NCBI RefSeq assembly: GCF_902506425.1
Contig: NZ_LR732469.1
Location: forward strand, 1-64,000
Source: Novosphingobium sp. 9U
GTDB taxonomy: Bacteria > Pseudomonadota > Alphaproteobacteria > Sphingomonadales > Sphingomonadaceae
DNA: 64,000 nt
Reading direction: 5' to 3'
This document shows positions 55,390-64,000 of the stretch, piece by piece. Every line of letters begins with the position of its first letter. Position 1 is the first letter of the stretch. Made by a program: the position numbers and the translations under genes. The notes beneath the pieces are model-generated. The model was not told where the DNA came from, ran no database searches, and saw only the letters and a list, made by a program, of their open reading frames with translations.

Positions 55390-57681
55390 TTAACCAGTCG
55401 TTCGCACGCTCTTCTCAGCCAGATGCACGACGAAGTCTCTAAATGAGACAGGTCTACCTACGTAGTATCCCTGAACTTGGTCGCACTGCAGGCTTCTCAG
55501 CAAGGCCAGCGACTCGGCTGTCTCCACACCTTCGGCCACGACCTGCCGCCCCAGCGAGTGCGCCATCTCGATGATCGACTGGACAAGCAGGTGATCGCCC
55601 GGGTTGGTGTCGATCTCCCGAATAAACGACTTGTCGATTTTCACCTCGGCGGCCGGCAGGTAGCGCAGGTAGTCAATCGTCGCGTTGCCCGTGCCGAAGT
55701 CGTCGATCGAGATGCGCAGCCCCGCAGCTACCAGCTCCTCCATCATCTGGACGGTCTTGGCCGAGCGATCGAGGCGATCGGTTTCGGTGATCTCCAAGAT
55801 CAGGTGCGCGGGATCGAGATCATGAGCGGCCAGAGTCTCAAGCACCATGCGCGGCAGCCTGGGGTTGCGCAGCAATTGCGCGGAGATGTTGACCGAGATC
55901 GAGAACTCATGGCCCTCGCGCACGAAGCTGGCGGCCGCGCGTACCGCCTTGTCGAGAACGAAGCGGGTGATGCGCTCGATGCGGTGGTACTCTTCGGCGA
56001 TGCCGATGAACTTCTCCGGACTGATCGGCCCGCGTTCGGGATGCGACCACCGCGCCAGGGCTTCGGCACCGATGACTTTGTTCGTCAGCAAGTCCAGCTT
56101 GGGCTGGAAGGCAACCCAGACCTCGCCATTGTCGATGGCACGGTCGAGCGAGGCAAGCAGCGAAATCTCCCACTGCACTTCCCCCTTGGCGCCATCGTGA
56201 TGGCACACCAATTCGTCCGATCGCACAGCTTCTTCGGCAGACTGCATGGCATTCGCCAGTCGGTTTGCGATGGTGTTCTGCAGTTCTGAGTCGACCCCAC
56301 AGTTGAAACCGACGTCGACCTCGGTTCCGTCGATCACGATCCCGTTCTGGACGATCCGGTGCAGGCCTTCCAGGTTCTCGAACAATTCGACAATGTCGGT
56401 CAGGTTCGAAAGCCACACGAACATGCCGCCCTCATGGTACACCACCACCTCGGGCTCGCTTATGCGGATGCGGCGCTGGATCTCGGCTGCCAGATCGGCT
56501 TCCACCGCCCCTTCAAAGCTGCGAAGGATGCCCGAGTAGTTGCGGATTTTGAGCGCGACGAGCAGCCCGGAAGAGCGCTCGCGCATGTCGCGCAGTGCCT
56601 GCAGGCTTGGCAGCCCGGACGCGGCATTCGTCTCACTGACGTCTTTGATCTTGTCGAGTGTTCGAGCGCGGACCGTCGCATAGATCGCCATGATCGCAGC
56701 GGGTAGCACCGTAACTTCCACGCCATAACGGTCCAGCACGGTCGGAAAAACGAGCAGGATCAAGGCATAGCCAGCCAAACGGAGTGGCTTGAAGGATCGA
56801 CCTCGGCCGATGCCGGTGGCCATCATAACGGCTACCAGGAGGAAGGCGGGCACCCAGCCCAGAGCCGTAGGGTTTTGCTCAATCAGTGTTTCTGCGGCGA
56901 TTACATGGAAGTAGACACTCGGCACGAAGTCGCCAAGCGGCAGAGGATGTTGCTCGCTCGAAGAGGCAGTCAAACCCACGACGGCTTTGCGCCCGGAGAA
57001 TTGCGCGGGAGTTATCCTGCCGTTCAGTACGTCGATGTAGCTGACCGTCGGTATGGTCTGATGATCGATCGCGAAATCGGCCCGGAACATGCGGCTGGTT
57101 TCGTGCACCTGATCGGCGAGCGCGGCAGACAAAGACTGCACCCGTCCAACCGTGCTCTTCGACATATAAGGGAAGCTGAAGCTCAAGTTGAGCGGATGGG
57201 CAACGACGGCCAGTGAGACCAAGCGAGCGTGCTGACGGAACGCTTTGGCGGGCACCCTGCTGAGCGTCGCATCTGAGCCTCCGGCGCGCATCGAGGCACC
57301 GAGATAAACACGACCCGGATAGCGATCGAGCGTCTTGATTAGCTTTGCCGCGCCCGCTGTCTGATCCGAAAACGGGTAAGTGCGGTTGAAGTACACACTC
57401 GTCGCCCCAGCCTTCATCAAGTTTTCGACGACCTGAGCATCAAGGCCTGGGTTCACGTCATTGTCGTGCAGTGCTTCCAGTGATCGATCGTCGATTTTAA
57501 CGATAACGATCTGCCCGCTCGCATTCTCGCTGCGCAACTTCGTGCGCGCGGCAATGAATAGATCTTCCAGTGGCACCGTCACGCCGAGCACGCCGCACAC
57601 CGCTCCTATCAGCAGCGCCGAGATGACGATGCGTGAGCGGCGATGGCGCCAAGCTGCTTTGAGGCGGGAAAGCAGGATCAT
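55390..57681 (-). CDS. CHASE2-GGDEF(degenerate)-EAL cyclic-di-GMP phosphodiesterase
   Basis: A 763-aa membrane sensor. One helix (residues 19-37), a periplasmic CHASE2 domain (about 40-275), then two or three helices (about 283-350), a degenerate GGDEF domain (signature replaced by EGGMF at 417-421) and a C-terminal EAL domain. The EAL catalytic set is intact: E540 in AEALARW, SVNISAQLL, LEITETD, IDDFGTGNATIDYL, VKIDKSF and VAEGVETAE. It should hydrolyse c-di-GMP in response to an extracytoplasmic cue. Its ATG overlaps the stop of a 40-codon ORF. Confidence 0.93.
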   Translation of the reverse strand: MILLSRLKAAWRHRRSRIVISALLIGAVCGVLGVTVPLEDLFIAARTKLRSENASGQIVIVKIDDRSLEALHDNDVNPGLDAQVVENLMKAGATSVYFNRTYPFSDQTAGAAKLIKTLDRYPGRVYLGASMRAGGSDATLSRVPAKAFRQHARLVSLAVVAHPLNLSFSFPYMSKSTVGRVQSLSAALADQVHETSRMFRADFAIDHQTIPTVSYIDVLNGRITPAQFSGRKAVVGLTASSSEQHPLPLGDFVPSVYFHVIAAETLIEQNPTALGWVPAFLLVAVMMATGIGRGRSFKPLRLAGYALILLVFPTVLDRYGVEVTVLPAAIMAIYATVRARTLDKIKDVSETNAASGLPSLQALRDMRERSSGLLVALKIRNYSGILRSFEGAVEADLAAEIQRRIRISEPEVVVYHEGGMFVWLSNLTDIVELFENLEGLHRIVQNGIVIDGTEVDVGFNCGVDSELQNTIANRLANAMQSAEEAVRSDELVCHHDGAKGEVQWEISLLASLDRAIDNGEVWVAFQPKLDLLTNKVIGAEALARWSHPERGPISPEKFIGIAEEYHRIERITRFVLDKAVRAAASFVREGHEFSISVNISAQLLRNPRLPRMVLETLAAHDLDPAHLILEITETDRLDRSAKTVQMMEELVAAGLRISIDDFGTGNATIDYLRYLPAAEVKIDKSFIREIDTNPGDHLLVQSIIEMAHSLGRQVVAEGVETAESLALLRSLQCDQVQGYYVGRPVSFRDFVVHLAEKSVRTTG

Positions 57682-57800
57682 GCGACGTCACCGGGCGGCC
57701 GCAAGCCGCGGCGCACGATGTCCCGCGCGCAAGCGCTCGGATCGGCGATCCGAGGTGCTTGCGTGAGCAGGAATTGGAAGAGGCGACCGTGGCTTTTCAT
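57678..57800 (-). CDS. Possible 40-aa small protein coupled to the EAL gene
   Basis: An ORF beginning MKSHGRLFQFLLTQAPRIAD and ending RPPGDVA, with an AGGACGTC ribosome-binding site 5 nt before its ATG. Its TGA overlaps the EAL gene's ATG as ATGA. It has one cysteine and no membrane segment. It could be a real small protein or a translated leader that couples ribosome flow into the phosphodiesterase gene. No family is recognised. Confidence 0.45.
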   Translation of the reverse strand: MKSHGRLFQFLLTQAPRIADPSACARDIVRRGLRPPGDVA

Positions 57801-57929
57801 GACGTCCTAGCTGACGCTTACCAGGCCGTCCTAGGGGCAATGTCCTAAGATTGGGTTTAGTTAACACGCCAGCCCGACGTTCGCGGGAGCCGCGCGCAGC
57901 GGGCGGGACAAGGGTTAAGAGGCCCTTTA

Positions 57930-59825
57930 TCAGGCGATACCGAGTTGCCCTAGTGATCTATCAAGCATCAAAAGCTGCCACAATATCCGTGCGTTGTTGG
58001 CTGTTCCTGAGACATGATCGTGCGCAAGTGCAGTCAGACGCCGGTTGTCGAACCAGCCGGTTCGCCCCAGCGATGCACTGGCGCCGATCTCATGCGCCGC
58101 CCCGGCCAGTGGTCCGCGAAACCACGCCTCGATCGGCATGACGAAGCCCTGCTTCTGGCGGTACAGGATGTCGTCGGGCAGGTAGCGGCGCATGGTCCGC
58201 TTCAGCAGCCACTTGCCCTGTTTGCCGCGCAGCCGTGCGGTCTCCGGCAGCGTGGCGGCAAATTCGATCAAGCGGTGATCGAGCAGCGGCTCGCGAGCCT
58301 CCAGGCCTACCGCCATGCTGGTTCGGTCGACCTTGGTGAGGATGTCGCCAGGCAACCAGACCTTCAGGTCGGCGTACTGCGCGCGGTCCAAACCCGAGCG
58401 AGCGGGAGCCGCGCGCATCAAATCGGTGACGAGCGTCTCGCCTCGGTAGTCACCGCGCAAACGCTTGTATTCGGGCGAGTAAAGTGAGTCGCGTAGTTCG
58501 GGCGGTGCCACCCCGATCGCGCGGGCATAGCCCTGTGCGCTATCCCCAGCGAGCGACAACAGTGTGGTCTTGGCCCGGAGTGGCCGGGGTGCCCAATCCG
58601 CCTTTGGGTAGATTGCCCCGAGCGATCCGAACACCGGACCGCGCAGCGCGGCAGGCAGGACCGACCGCAGCCGATCCTCGCCATGTTGGAACAAGTGACG
58701 CCGGTAACCCGCGAACGCTTCGTCCGCGCCATCGCCCGACAAGGCGACGGTGACCGTCTCGCGCGCGAGCTGGCACACCCGCCAGGTCGGCAGCGCGGAG
58801 GCATCGGCGAACGGCTCGTCGAACATGGCAGCTAAAATATCGACCGACTGGAAGTCGTCCGGCGAAACCGCTCGTGCACGATGGTCGGTGCCGAAGCGTT
58901 CGGCGACGCGAGTGGCGTAGGCGCTCTCATCCAGGTCGGCGACGTCGAAGCCGATCGAGCAGGTCTTGACCGGAGACGCGCTCGCCTCCGCCATCAAGGC
59001 GACCACGCTGGAGCTGTCGACGCCGCCCGAGAGGAAGGCGCCGAGCGGCACATCGGCCACCATGCGCGAAGTCACTGCCTCGCGCATCAGGTGCAACAGT
59101 TCGGCCTCCAGGTCCTCGACCTTGCCCTTGCGGCGTTCGGCAAAGGAAATGTCCCACCACTGGCGCGGGTTGGGCATCGGCTTACCGCATTCGAGCAGCA
59201 GCGAATGGCCGGCGGGAAGCTTGGTCACGCCCTTCAGGATCGAGCGGGTGTCGGGCACGTAGCCCCAAGTGAGGTAATCCTCGATCGCCAGTGGGTCGAC
59301 CTCGCGCCGCAGCAGCGGGTGCGCGACGAGTGCCTTGAGCTCGGAGGCAAAGGCCAGGCTGCCGTCACTGAGCGGCGCCAGGAACAGGGGCTTCACGCCC
59401 AGCCGATCGCGCGCCAGGAACAGCGTGCGCGCCGCCAGGTCGTAGATCGCGAAAGCGAACATGCCGTGCAGGCGGGTGACGCAGTCCGGCCCCCACTTCT
59501 GCCAGGCGGCGAGGATCACCTCGCTGTCGCCATCTGTGCGGAACACGGCGCCGGCTGCGCGCAATTCGTGGCGCAACTCGCGGTAATTGTAGATCTCGCC
59601 GTTGAAGACCAGCATCGCGCGGCCATCGAGTGAGGCCATCGGCTGCGGTGAGCCGGCGACGTCGATGATGGAGAGGCGGCGATGGCCGAGCGCGACGCCC
59701 GGCGCGGTCCACACGCCCTGCCCGTCGGGCCCGCGATGCGCGATGGCATCGCACATGCGCTCGAGCCGGGCCGGGTCGACCGGCTTGGGGGTCTCGAGAT
59801 GGAAGATACCGGCGATGCCGCACAT
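57930..59825 (-). CDS. XrtA-system asparagine-synthase-like amidotransferase
   Basis: A 631-aa protein of the asparagine synthase B type that accompanies exosortase A loci (amidotransferase 1). The N-terminal class II glutaminase has C2 as nucleophile (MCGIAGIF), RRLSIIDVAGSPQPM and NGEIYNYREL; the synthase half has LSGGVDSSSVVALMAEAS (PP-loop) and EPLLDHRLIEFAATLP. It probably amidates a sugar or sugar acid of the polysaccharide rather than free aspartate. It is 13 nt downstream of the xrtA gene. Confidence 0.92.
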   Translation of the reverse strand: MCGIAGIFHLETPKPVDPARLERMCDAIAHRGPDGQGVWTAPGVALGHRRLSIIDVAGSPQPMASLDGRAMLVFNGEIYNYRELRHELRAAGAVFRTDGDSEVILAAWQKWGPDCVTRLHGMFAFAIYDLAARTLFLARDRLGVKPLFLAPLSDGSLAFASELKALVAHPLLRREVDPLAIEDYLTWGYVPDTRSILKGVTKLPAGHSLLLECGKPMPNPRQWWDISFAERRKGKVEDLEAELLHLMREAVTSRMVADVPLGAFLSGGVDSSSVVALMAEASASPVKTCSIGFDVADLDESAYATRVAERFGTDHRARAVSPDDFQSVDILAAMFDEPFADASALPTWRVCQLARETVTVALSGDGADEAFAGYRRHLFQHGEDRLRSVLPAALRGPVFGSLGAIYPKADWAPRPLRAKTTLLSLAGDSAQGYARAIGVAPPELRDSLYSPEYKRLRGDYRGETLVTDLMRAAPARSGLDRAQYADLKVWLPGDILTKVDRTSMAVGLEAREPLLDHRLIEFAATLPETARLRGKQGKWLLKRTMRRYLPDDILYRQKQGFVMPIEAWFRGPLAGAAHEIGASASLGRTGWFDNRRLTALAHDHVSGTANNARILWQLLMLDRSLGQLGIA

Positions 59826-59838
59826 GTCGCCGAGGCTC

Positions 59839-61392
59839 CTACTTCACGCCGCCGATGCGGTCCATCCAGGTGCCGAGCGGGCCGGCGGCGTGCACGAACG
59901 CACGGATTGCCGGCTCGGCAGGTGCGCCGCGCAGGTCTTCGGCCGAGACGATCAGCACCATCGTGGCGCGCGTCCGCAAGGCGAGGCGGTCGGCCATGGC
60001 TGCGAGTTTCAACCGCGCGTTGCTGCCTGTCAGCAGGGGGCCCGTTCGATACCAGGTGTGCGCAACACGGCCGACATGGCCGGCGCCGAGCAGACGCTCC
60101 CCATGGCTTTCGGCGAGCGGTGTGGCGTTCGCCTGCCAGGCCCATTCGCTTTGCGGCACCAGGGCGCCCTCGCCGAACCCGCCCGCCTCGTGGCCTTCGC
60201 TCTGGCTGGCGTAGAGCGCGTAGAAGACGTCGACCCGGTGCCCTGCCGCATCGGCATAGCTGCCCAGCAGACGATGGTCGGAACCTCCGGCACGGGGCTG
60301 CCACCAAATTTGCGGGCGATAGTCGACGCGGGTCCAGCCGGGCACTGGCGGCAGGTCGATCGCAGTCGGCAGCGGTGCACTCATGCGATTGGCGGCATGA
60401 GCCCACCCCTGCACGCCCAGCACGATCGCCAGTGCTGCGAGGAGCGCGGGAACGGTGCCAAGGTGCATCGTGGAAAGCCTTGCCAGCACAGGTTGAGCAG
60501 CGATGGCCTCAGCATCGATCATCGGGTCATCGGCGGCGCGATCGAAGAAGCGCCAAGCCAGCGCCACGATCAGCGCAATGACGAAGGCAAAGAAGAACCA
60601 GCCGTAGACGATGTGGTCGAAGCCGGCTGCTGCCTTGGCACCGAAGAACTGTGCGGCATAGATCGTGCCCCAGGCGCGCACGCCGTTCGCCAGGATCGGC
60701 ACCACGACGCACGCCAGCATCAGCCCTGCGCGCCGCCACGGCCGCACGAAACACGCGTTCGCCATCAATGCCCCAAACGCGACCATCGCGACCAGGAACT
60801 TGACGCCCGAGCAGGCCTCGGCGACCTCGAACAGTCCGGCCGGCGTGTGAATGAACACACCGTCGACTTGCGCCGTGATGCCGCTGAGGTGGACCAAGGC
60901 GATGGTGATATGCGCGGTCAGTGTCTGCAGCAGGGTCACCAGTTCCTCACCGCAAGGCACCAGGAAAGCCATGTAGAACAAGGGGAACAGCAGACCGGCA
61001 GTGACCTTGGGGCCGGTCAGCAGCGGCACCAGGGCCGCACTCAGCGCCACCACTCCAGCCTGGCGCGCTAGGTCGAGGCCGCTGAATGCGCCTAGCAGCC
61101 AGAGAAACGCTGCACCCGCCACCGCGAACAGGCCCGGCCACCATGCCTCAGGCGTCAGCTTCGCCAGTTCGGTGCGGCGCTGCCAAACCAACCAGGCCAG
61201 GATCGCCGGCACCAGCAGGATGTGGTTATAGGTAGAGATGTTCCACCACTGGCGAACCATGGCCGACCAGTCGCTTGCGAACAGCGCGAGAACCAATGCC
61301 GCCGCCAGGCTCAGCCTGACGATCGCCGCGCGCCACTGAGGGCTGAGCGCGTGCCAGCGCCAGCGTGGCAGCGGCAGTGCCTCAGGCAGCAT
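59839..61392 (-). CDS. xrtA: Exosortase A fused to EpsI domain
   Basis: A 517-aa protein. Residues about 20-310 form the eight-helix exosortase with the catalytic triad C194 (EVAEACSGVKFLVAM), R239 (ANGVRAWGTI) and H260 (FDHIVYGWFFF). The C-terminal 200 residues form a periplasmic EpsI/DUF3485 domain (LPPVPGWTRVDYRPQIWW, VDVFYALYASQSEGHEAGG). The exosortase processes PEP-CTERM-type proteins; EpsI is thought to serve polysaccharide export. The start at 61392 overlaps the glycosyltransferase by 11 nt. Confidence 0.94.
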   Translation of the reverse strand: MLPEALPLPRWRWHALSPQWRAAIVRLSLAAALVLALFASDWSAMVRQWWNISTYNHILLVPAILAWLVWQRRTELAKLTPEAWWPGLFAVAGAAFLWLLGAFSGLDLARQAGVVALSAALVPLLTGPKVTAGLLFPLFYMAFLVPCGEELVTLLQTLTAHITIALVHLSGITAQVDGVFIHTPAGLFEVAEACSGVKFLVAMVAFGALMANACFVRPWRRAGLMLACVVVPILANGVRAWGTIYAAQFFGAKAAAGFDHIVYGWFFFAFVIALIVALAWRFFDRAADDPMIDAEAIAAQPVLARLSTMHLGTVPALLAALAIVLGVQGWAHAANRMSAPLPTAIDLPPVPGWTRVDYRPQIWWQPRAGGSDHRLLGSYADAAGHRVDVFYALYASQSEGHEAGGFGEGALVPQSEWAWQANATPLAESHGERLLGAGHVGRVAHTWYRTGPLLTGSNARLKLAAMADRLALRTRATMVLIVSAEDLRGAPAEPAIRAFVHAAGPLGTWMDRIGGVK

Positions 61393-62602
61393 CGCGCGCT
61401 TCCGCGGTGGGCAAGCCGACCAGTTGATCGAGATCGGCCAGGGCGGCAGGCCAGCTGGCGTTCTGAACGACATGCTCGCGCGCGGCCCTGCCCATCGCTT
61501 GCGCGCGAGGTCGGTCCTGCAGCAGCGCAATGCAGGCGGCGGCAAGCGCATCGTCGTCTGACGCGATCGACAGCTCCGCGCCATCGCGTGCGGCGATGCC
61601 GGTCGCGGCCTCAGGCGTGAGCACGACCGGCAGCGCCATGGCCATCGCTTCGAGGACCTTGTTCTGCACGCCGCGGCCGATCTCCAGCGGCACCAGCGCC
61701 AGGTCGCTGGCGGCTAGCCAGGGCTGCACATCCGGAACGCGACCCCAAACGTGCACGCCATCACCGCCGAGCGCGCTGACGCGATCGGCAGGATTGCGGC
61801 CGACCACGTGGAAGCTCGCTTGCGGAAAGGCCTCACGGATACGCGGCAGGATGCGCGTGACCGCACGCACGCAGGCATCGACGTTGGGCGCGTAATCCAT
61901 CTGCCCGGTAAAGATCAGACGTGGATAAGGGAGCGATGCCAGCTGCGGCTCGGGGCGGACGCTCGAGGGATCGAACACCACGCTGTCGATGCCGTTGGCA
62001 AGCGTGCGGACACTGTCGTTACCCTCCGCGCGCGAGCGGAACAGTGCGGCTTCTTCATCGCTGATCAGCAGGCTGACGTCCGCGCGGCGGGCGAAGCGGG
62101 TCTCCTCCGCGCGTAGCAGGCGCCCCTCCCGCTTCTCGGCCCAGGCTTTCAAGCCACCATCGCGCGAGGCGTAAGCCTCGAACTTGGCGGAGTCGACGTC
62201 GACGAAGTCGGCGATCACCCTGCCTTTGAAGTCCTCGGGCACATACTGGCCCATCTGCCCGGAGAAGACGTAGATCGTTGTGATCGGACGCGTGGCTAGA
62301 ACCTTGCGGATGTAACCTGCCAACGCAGTCGAATGAAAGGCGGTCAGGCTGATCGGCTTGCCGGTGAGCATGGCCGCCGCAGCGGCAAGCGGCAGCGGCT
62401 TGGACCGGTGCACCAGGCAATGGCTCGCTGCCACCCCTGCAAGCGCGCCTTGCTCCGCATAGTCGAGCGCATCGTCCGCGAAGGTGGCGACATGGACCGG
62501 CGCCAGGCCGGCGAGATGCTTGAGCACGTTGTGCGAGCGGATCTTGTCACCGCGATCCGGCGGGAACGGGATGCGGTGCGAAATGAACAGGATTTCGGAC
62601 AC
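61382..62602 (-). CDS. XrtA-associated sugar transferase (Stp1 type)
   Basis: A 406-aa GT-B glycosyltransferase of the group tied to exosortase A loci. Start LFISHRIPFPPDRGDKIRS is characteristic, and the C-terminal GT1 half has LIFTGQMDYAPNVDACVRAV, HVVGRNPADRVSALGG and EIGRGVQNKVLEAMAMALPV. It transfers a sugar during repeat-unit assembly; donor unknown. It abuts the femAB-like stop by 1 nt. Confidence 0.92.
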   Translation of the reverse strand: MSEILFISHRIPFPPDRGDKIRSHNVLKHLAGLAPVHVATFADDALDYAEQGALAGVAASHCLVHRSKPLPLAAAAAMLTGKPISLTAFHSTALAGYIRKVLATRPITTIYVFSGQMGQYVPEDFKGRVIADFVDVDSAKFEAYASRDGGLKAWAEKREGRLLRAEETRFARRADVSLLISDEEAALFRSRAEGNDSVRTLANGIDSVVFDPSSVRPEPQLASLPYPRLIFTGQMDYAPNVDACVRAVTRILPRIREAFPQASFHVVGRNPADRVSALGGDGVHVWGRVPDVQPWLAASDLALVPLEIGRGVQNKVLEAMAMALPVVLTPEAATGIAARDGAELSIASDDDALAAACIALLQDRPRAQAMGRAAREHVVQNASWPAALADLDQLVGLPTAEARDAA

Positions 62603-63679
62603 TTAGCCCAGGCCTCGGGCGATCCAGGGCCCCAATCGATTGGCGACAGGCAGCGGCAGCTTCTGCCACAGCGCGATCTGCAACTTGTGCTTGGCGCTAG
62701 TCGGGTCGGCGTCGCGCGCCTCGCTGCCAGGCGCGGTCCACACGGCGTAGCTCAGCGGTTCGGGCGTAAAGCCCCAGTTACGCTTGAAGTGGTATGCGCC
62801 GCTCTCGGTCTTTGAGCGTCCGAAGTCGAACCGTTCGCACCCGCGCCGCCGAGCATGGAGCATCAGCTCGTAATACATGCGATCGTTGGCGCGCAGCCGT
62901 CGCGCATCCCAGGTACCGCCGCCCCAGTAGGGCATCACCGCGCCGCGCCAATAGAGCGAGAGCACGCTGGCAACGGGCTGGCCATGGTGCCGCACGGTGA
63001 GGATGTCGGCCTGATCTCCGAAGCCATCGAGCACGGCTTCGAACAGTGCGCGGGGAAACACCGGGGTACCCAGGTTGCGCACGCTTTGCGCGTAGACGGC
63101 GTAGTGAGCGGCGCGATCTTCGGGCGAGGTGCCGACCTCGATCTGGAAGTCGTTGGCCAGGCTCTTGCGAACCTCGGCGCGCTGCTTGCGCGGGATCGCG
63201 GTGAGCTGCGCTTCGTCGTCGGCAGCGAGCGCCGTGACAAAGCCGCAGTGCGATTGCGTGCGCAGCGCCCAGCCCTCGCGATCGTCGCTGACCGGCCCGC
63301 CGCGCAATTCGATGGTCGGGCAGGAATGGCTGGCGGCCAGGCGCTCGGTAGCGGCGAGCAGTTCGGCAGCTTCGCCGTCGTCAGCCATCAGCAGTCCACC
63401 ATCGACGGCAAAGCCGGTGGAGGCCAGCAGCCGTCCGAAGATCGGCGAGTGGATCTCGTTGAGCGGGAGGTAACCGCTGAGAGTTCCCCCGCGCTCAGCG
63501 ACCAGCGCGAGCGCGCGGTTGCCGGTACCCTGCTCCACCGCCTTCAGCCAGGCCGGCAGGTGGAACGGCGTGCCTTGCGGGTGTGCGGCGACGAACCGCT
63601 CGATACCCGCGCGCTCGTCAGGGTCGCGCAGATCGGCGAGCCTTACCGTCGTACGCATAGGTGCGAAGGGCGCGTTCAT
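62603..63679 (-). CDS. FemAB-like protein of the XrtA system
   Basis: A 358-aa GNAT-fold protein of the exosortase-associated FemAB group: FHLPAWLKAVEQGTGNRALA, GYLPLNEIHSPIFGRLLAST, PRKQRAEVRKSLAN, and FDFGRSKTESGAYHFKRNWG. Such proteins add an aminoacyl-type group, probably to the polysaccharide or its carrier; the donor is not evident. The start at 63679 overlaps the deacetylase stop (ATGA). Confidence 0.92.
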   Translation of the reverse strand: MNAPFAPMRTTVRLADLRDPDERAGIERFVAAHPQGTPFHLPAWLKAVEQGTGNRALALVAERGGTLSGYLPLNEIHSPIFGRLLASTGFAVDGGLLMADDGEAAELLAATERLAASHSCPTIELRGGPVSDDREGWALRTQSHCGFVTALAADDEAQLTAIPRKQRAEVRKSLANDFQIEVGTSPEDRAAHYAVYAQSVRNLGTPVFPRALFEAVLDGFGDQADILTVRHHGQPVASVLSLYWRGAVMPYWGGGTWDARRLRANDRMYYELMLHARRRGCERFDFGRSKTESGAYHFKRNWGFTPEPLSYAVWTAPGSEARDADPTSAKHKLQIALWQKLPLPVANRLGPWIARGLG

Positions 63680-64000
63680 GCGGCGAGCGCCACGGCGCTG
63701 CGGGTCTCGCGCGCGGCAATCGCGTCCATGCGGCCCCAGGCGAAGTCCCGCACCAACCGGCGCAGCTTGGCCGCCATCACGTCGATGTTGGTGTAATGGC
63801 GAAACCGCGATCGCAGCGGCGCATCCTCCACGCGCGGCTGCTCGGGGTCGACTTCCCACGGGTGGAAGTAAAACACCGCCGGCCGCCCCTCGGCGTTCAC
63901 CTGGCGGATCGCCCAGCGCGAAAAGGCGTAGGGCAGCACCCGAAAGAAGCCGCCGCCGCCCGCTGCCAGGCGCCGCCCGGCGAACATCGCGGTGGTCACG
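63676..64000 (-). CDS. XrtA-system polysaccharide deacetylase, C-terminal part (truncated by window)
   Basis: The C-terminal 107 residues of a polysaccharide deacetylase of the exosortase-associated group. RVLPYAFSRWAIRQVNAEGR, VFYFHPWEVDPEQPRV and RFRHYTNIDVMAAKLRRLVR are the family's C-terminal motifs; the histidine in YFHPWE is a conserved catalytic-site residue. The N-terminal metal-binding half lies beyond 64000, so activity cannot be judged from here. It leads into the FemAB-like gene by a 4-nt overlap. Confidence 0.88.
   Translation of the reverse strand, partial: VTTAMFAGRRLAAGGGGFFRVLPYAFSRWAIRQVNAEGRPAVFYFHPWEVDPEQPRVEDAPLRSRFRHYTNIDVMAAKLRRLVRDFAWGRMDAIAARETRSAVALAA

Overview
The window is dense, high-GC chromosomal DNA from an alphaproteobacterium, most likely a sphingomonad (Novosphingobium/Sphingobium-like). 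The grounds are the core-gene orders, an RNase E with a large acidic insertion in its S1 domain, a bL31 without zinc cysteines, and the start of an exosortase A (XrtA/PEP-CTERM-type) exopolysaccharide locus at the right edge. There is no transposase, integrase, phage gene, rRNA or CRISPR array. About 63 protein genes and one tRNA are supported, and overlapping stop/start codons (ATGA, TGATG, GTGA) are frequent.

Left part (1-11.5 kb): fatty-acid synthesis and translation genes fabF, acpP, a DUF1993 gene and aspS on the minus strand. These are followed by rnd (RNase D) and an OxyR-type peroxide sensor on the plus strand. Smaller genes come next: a 53-aa DUF2256 gene, pgsA, an LplT-like MFS transporter, a CsbD-family stress protein, an EVE-domain protein and an Fe(II)/2-oxoglutarate oxygenase.

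11.5-26.7 kb: a compact plus-strand run dapF-mtaB-ftsY-yciB. Then on the minus strand come an F420/FMN luciferase-like oxidoreductase, the potassium transporter kup, and a cytochrome c maturation operon read ccmC-D-E-F-G-H-I (ccmA and ccmB are not here). A leucine-dehydrogenase-like gene and tRNA-His(GTG) follow, then a prolyl-hydroxylase-like oxygenase, sodC and a PilZ-domain protein.

26.7-45.7 kb: the classical envelope block on the minus strand, read pyrH-frr-uppS-cdsA-dxr-rseP-bamA-ompH-fabZ-rpmE. It joins nucleotide supply, ribosome recycling, undecaprenyl and CDP-lipid synthesis, isoprenoid entry and outer-membrane assembly. Next to it rplO-secY-adk stands alone, detached from the rest of the spc/alpha ribosomal operons. 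An acyl-CoA synthetase, PBP1A and AmiC follow.

45.7-57.8 kb: rne with a roughly 500-nt leader, an OpgC-like acyltransferase, two SDR oxidoreductases, a solitary sdhB, a thioesterase and zapE. A 602-bp gene-free convergent region precedes a CHASE2/degenerate GGDEF/EAL c-di-GMP phosphodiesterase, which appears coupled to a 40-codon upstream ORF. Right edge (57.9-64 kb): the 3' end of the XrtA locus, with amidotransferase, an XrtA-EpsI fusion, glycosyltransferase, FemAB-like protein and a truncated polysaccharide deacetylase. The EAL gene lies just downstream, so cyclic-di-GMP control of this polysaccharide is a reasonable guess.

The most unusual features are a palindromic repeat translated as the N-terminal extension of CcmH, the coupled micro-ORF before the EAL gene, the detached rplO-secY-adk cluster, and the hairpin-bearing gene-free interval at 54.8-55.4 kb.
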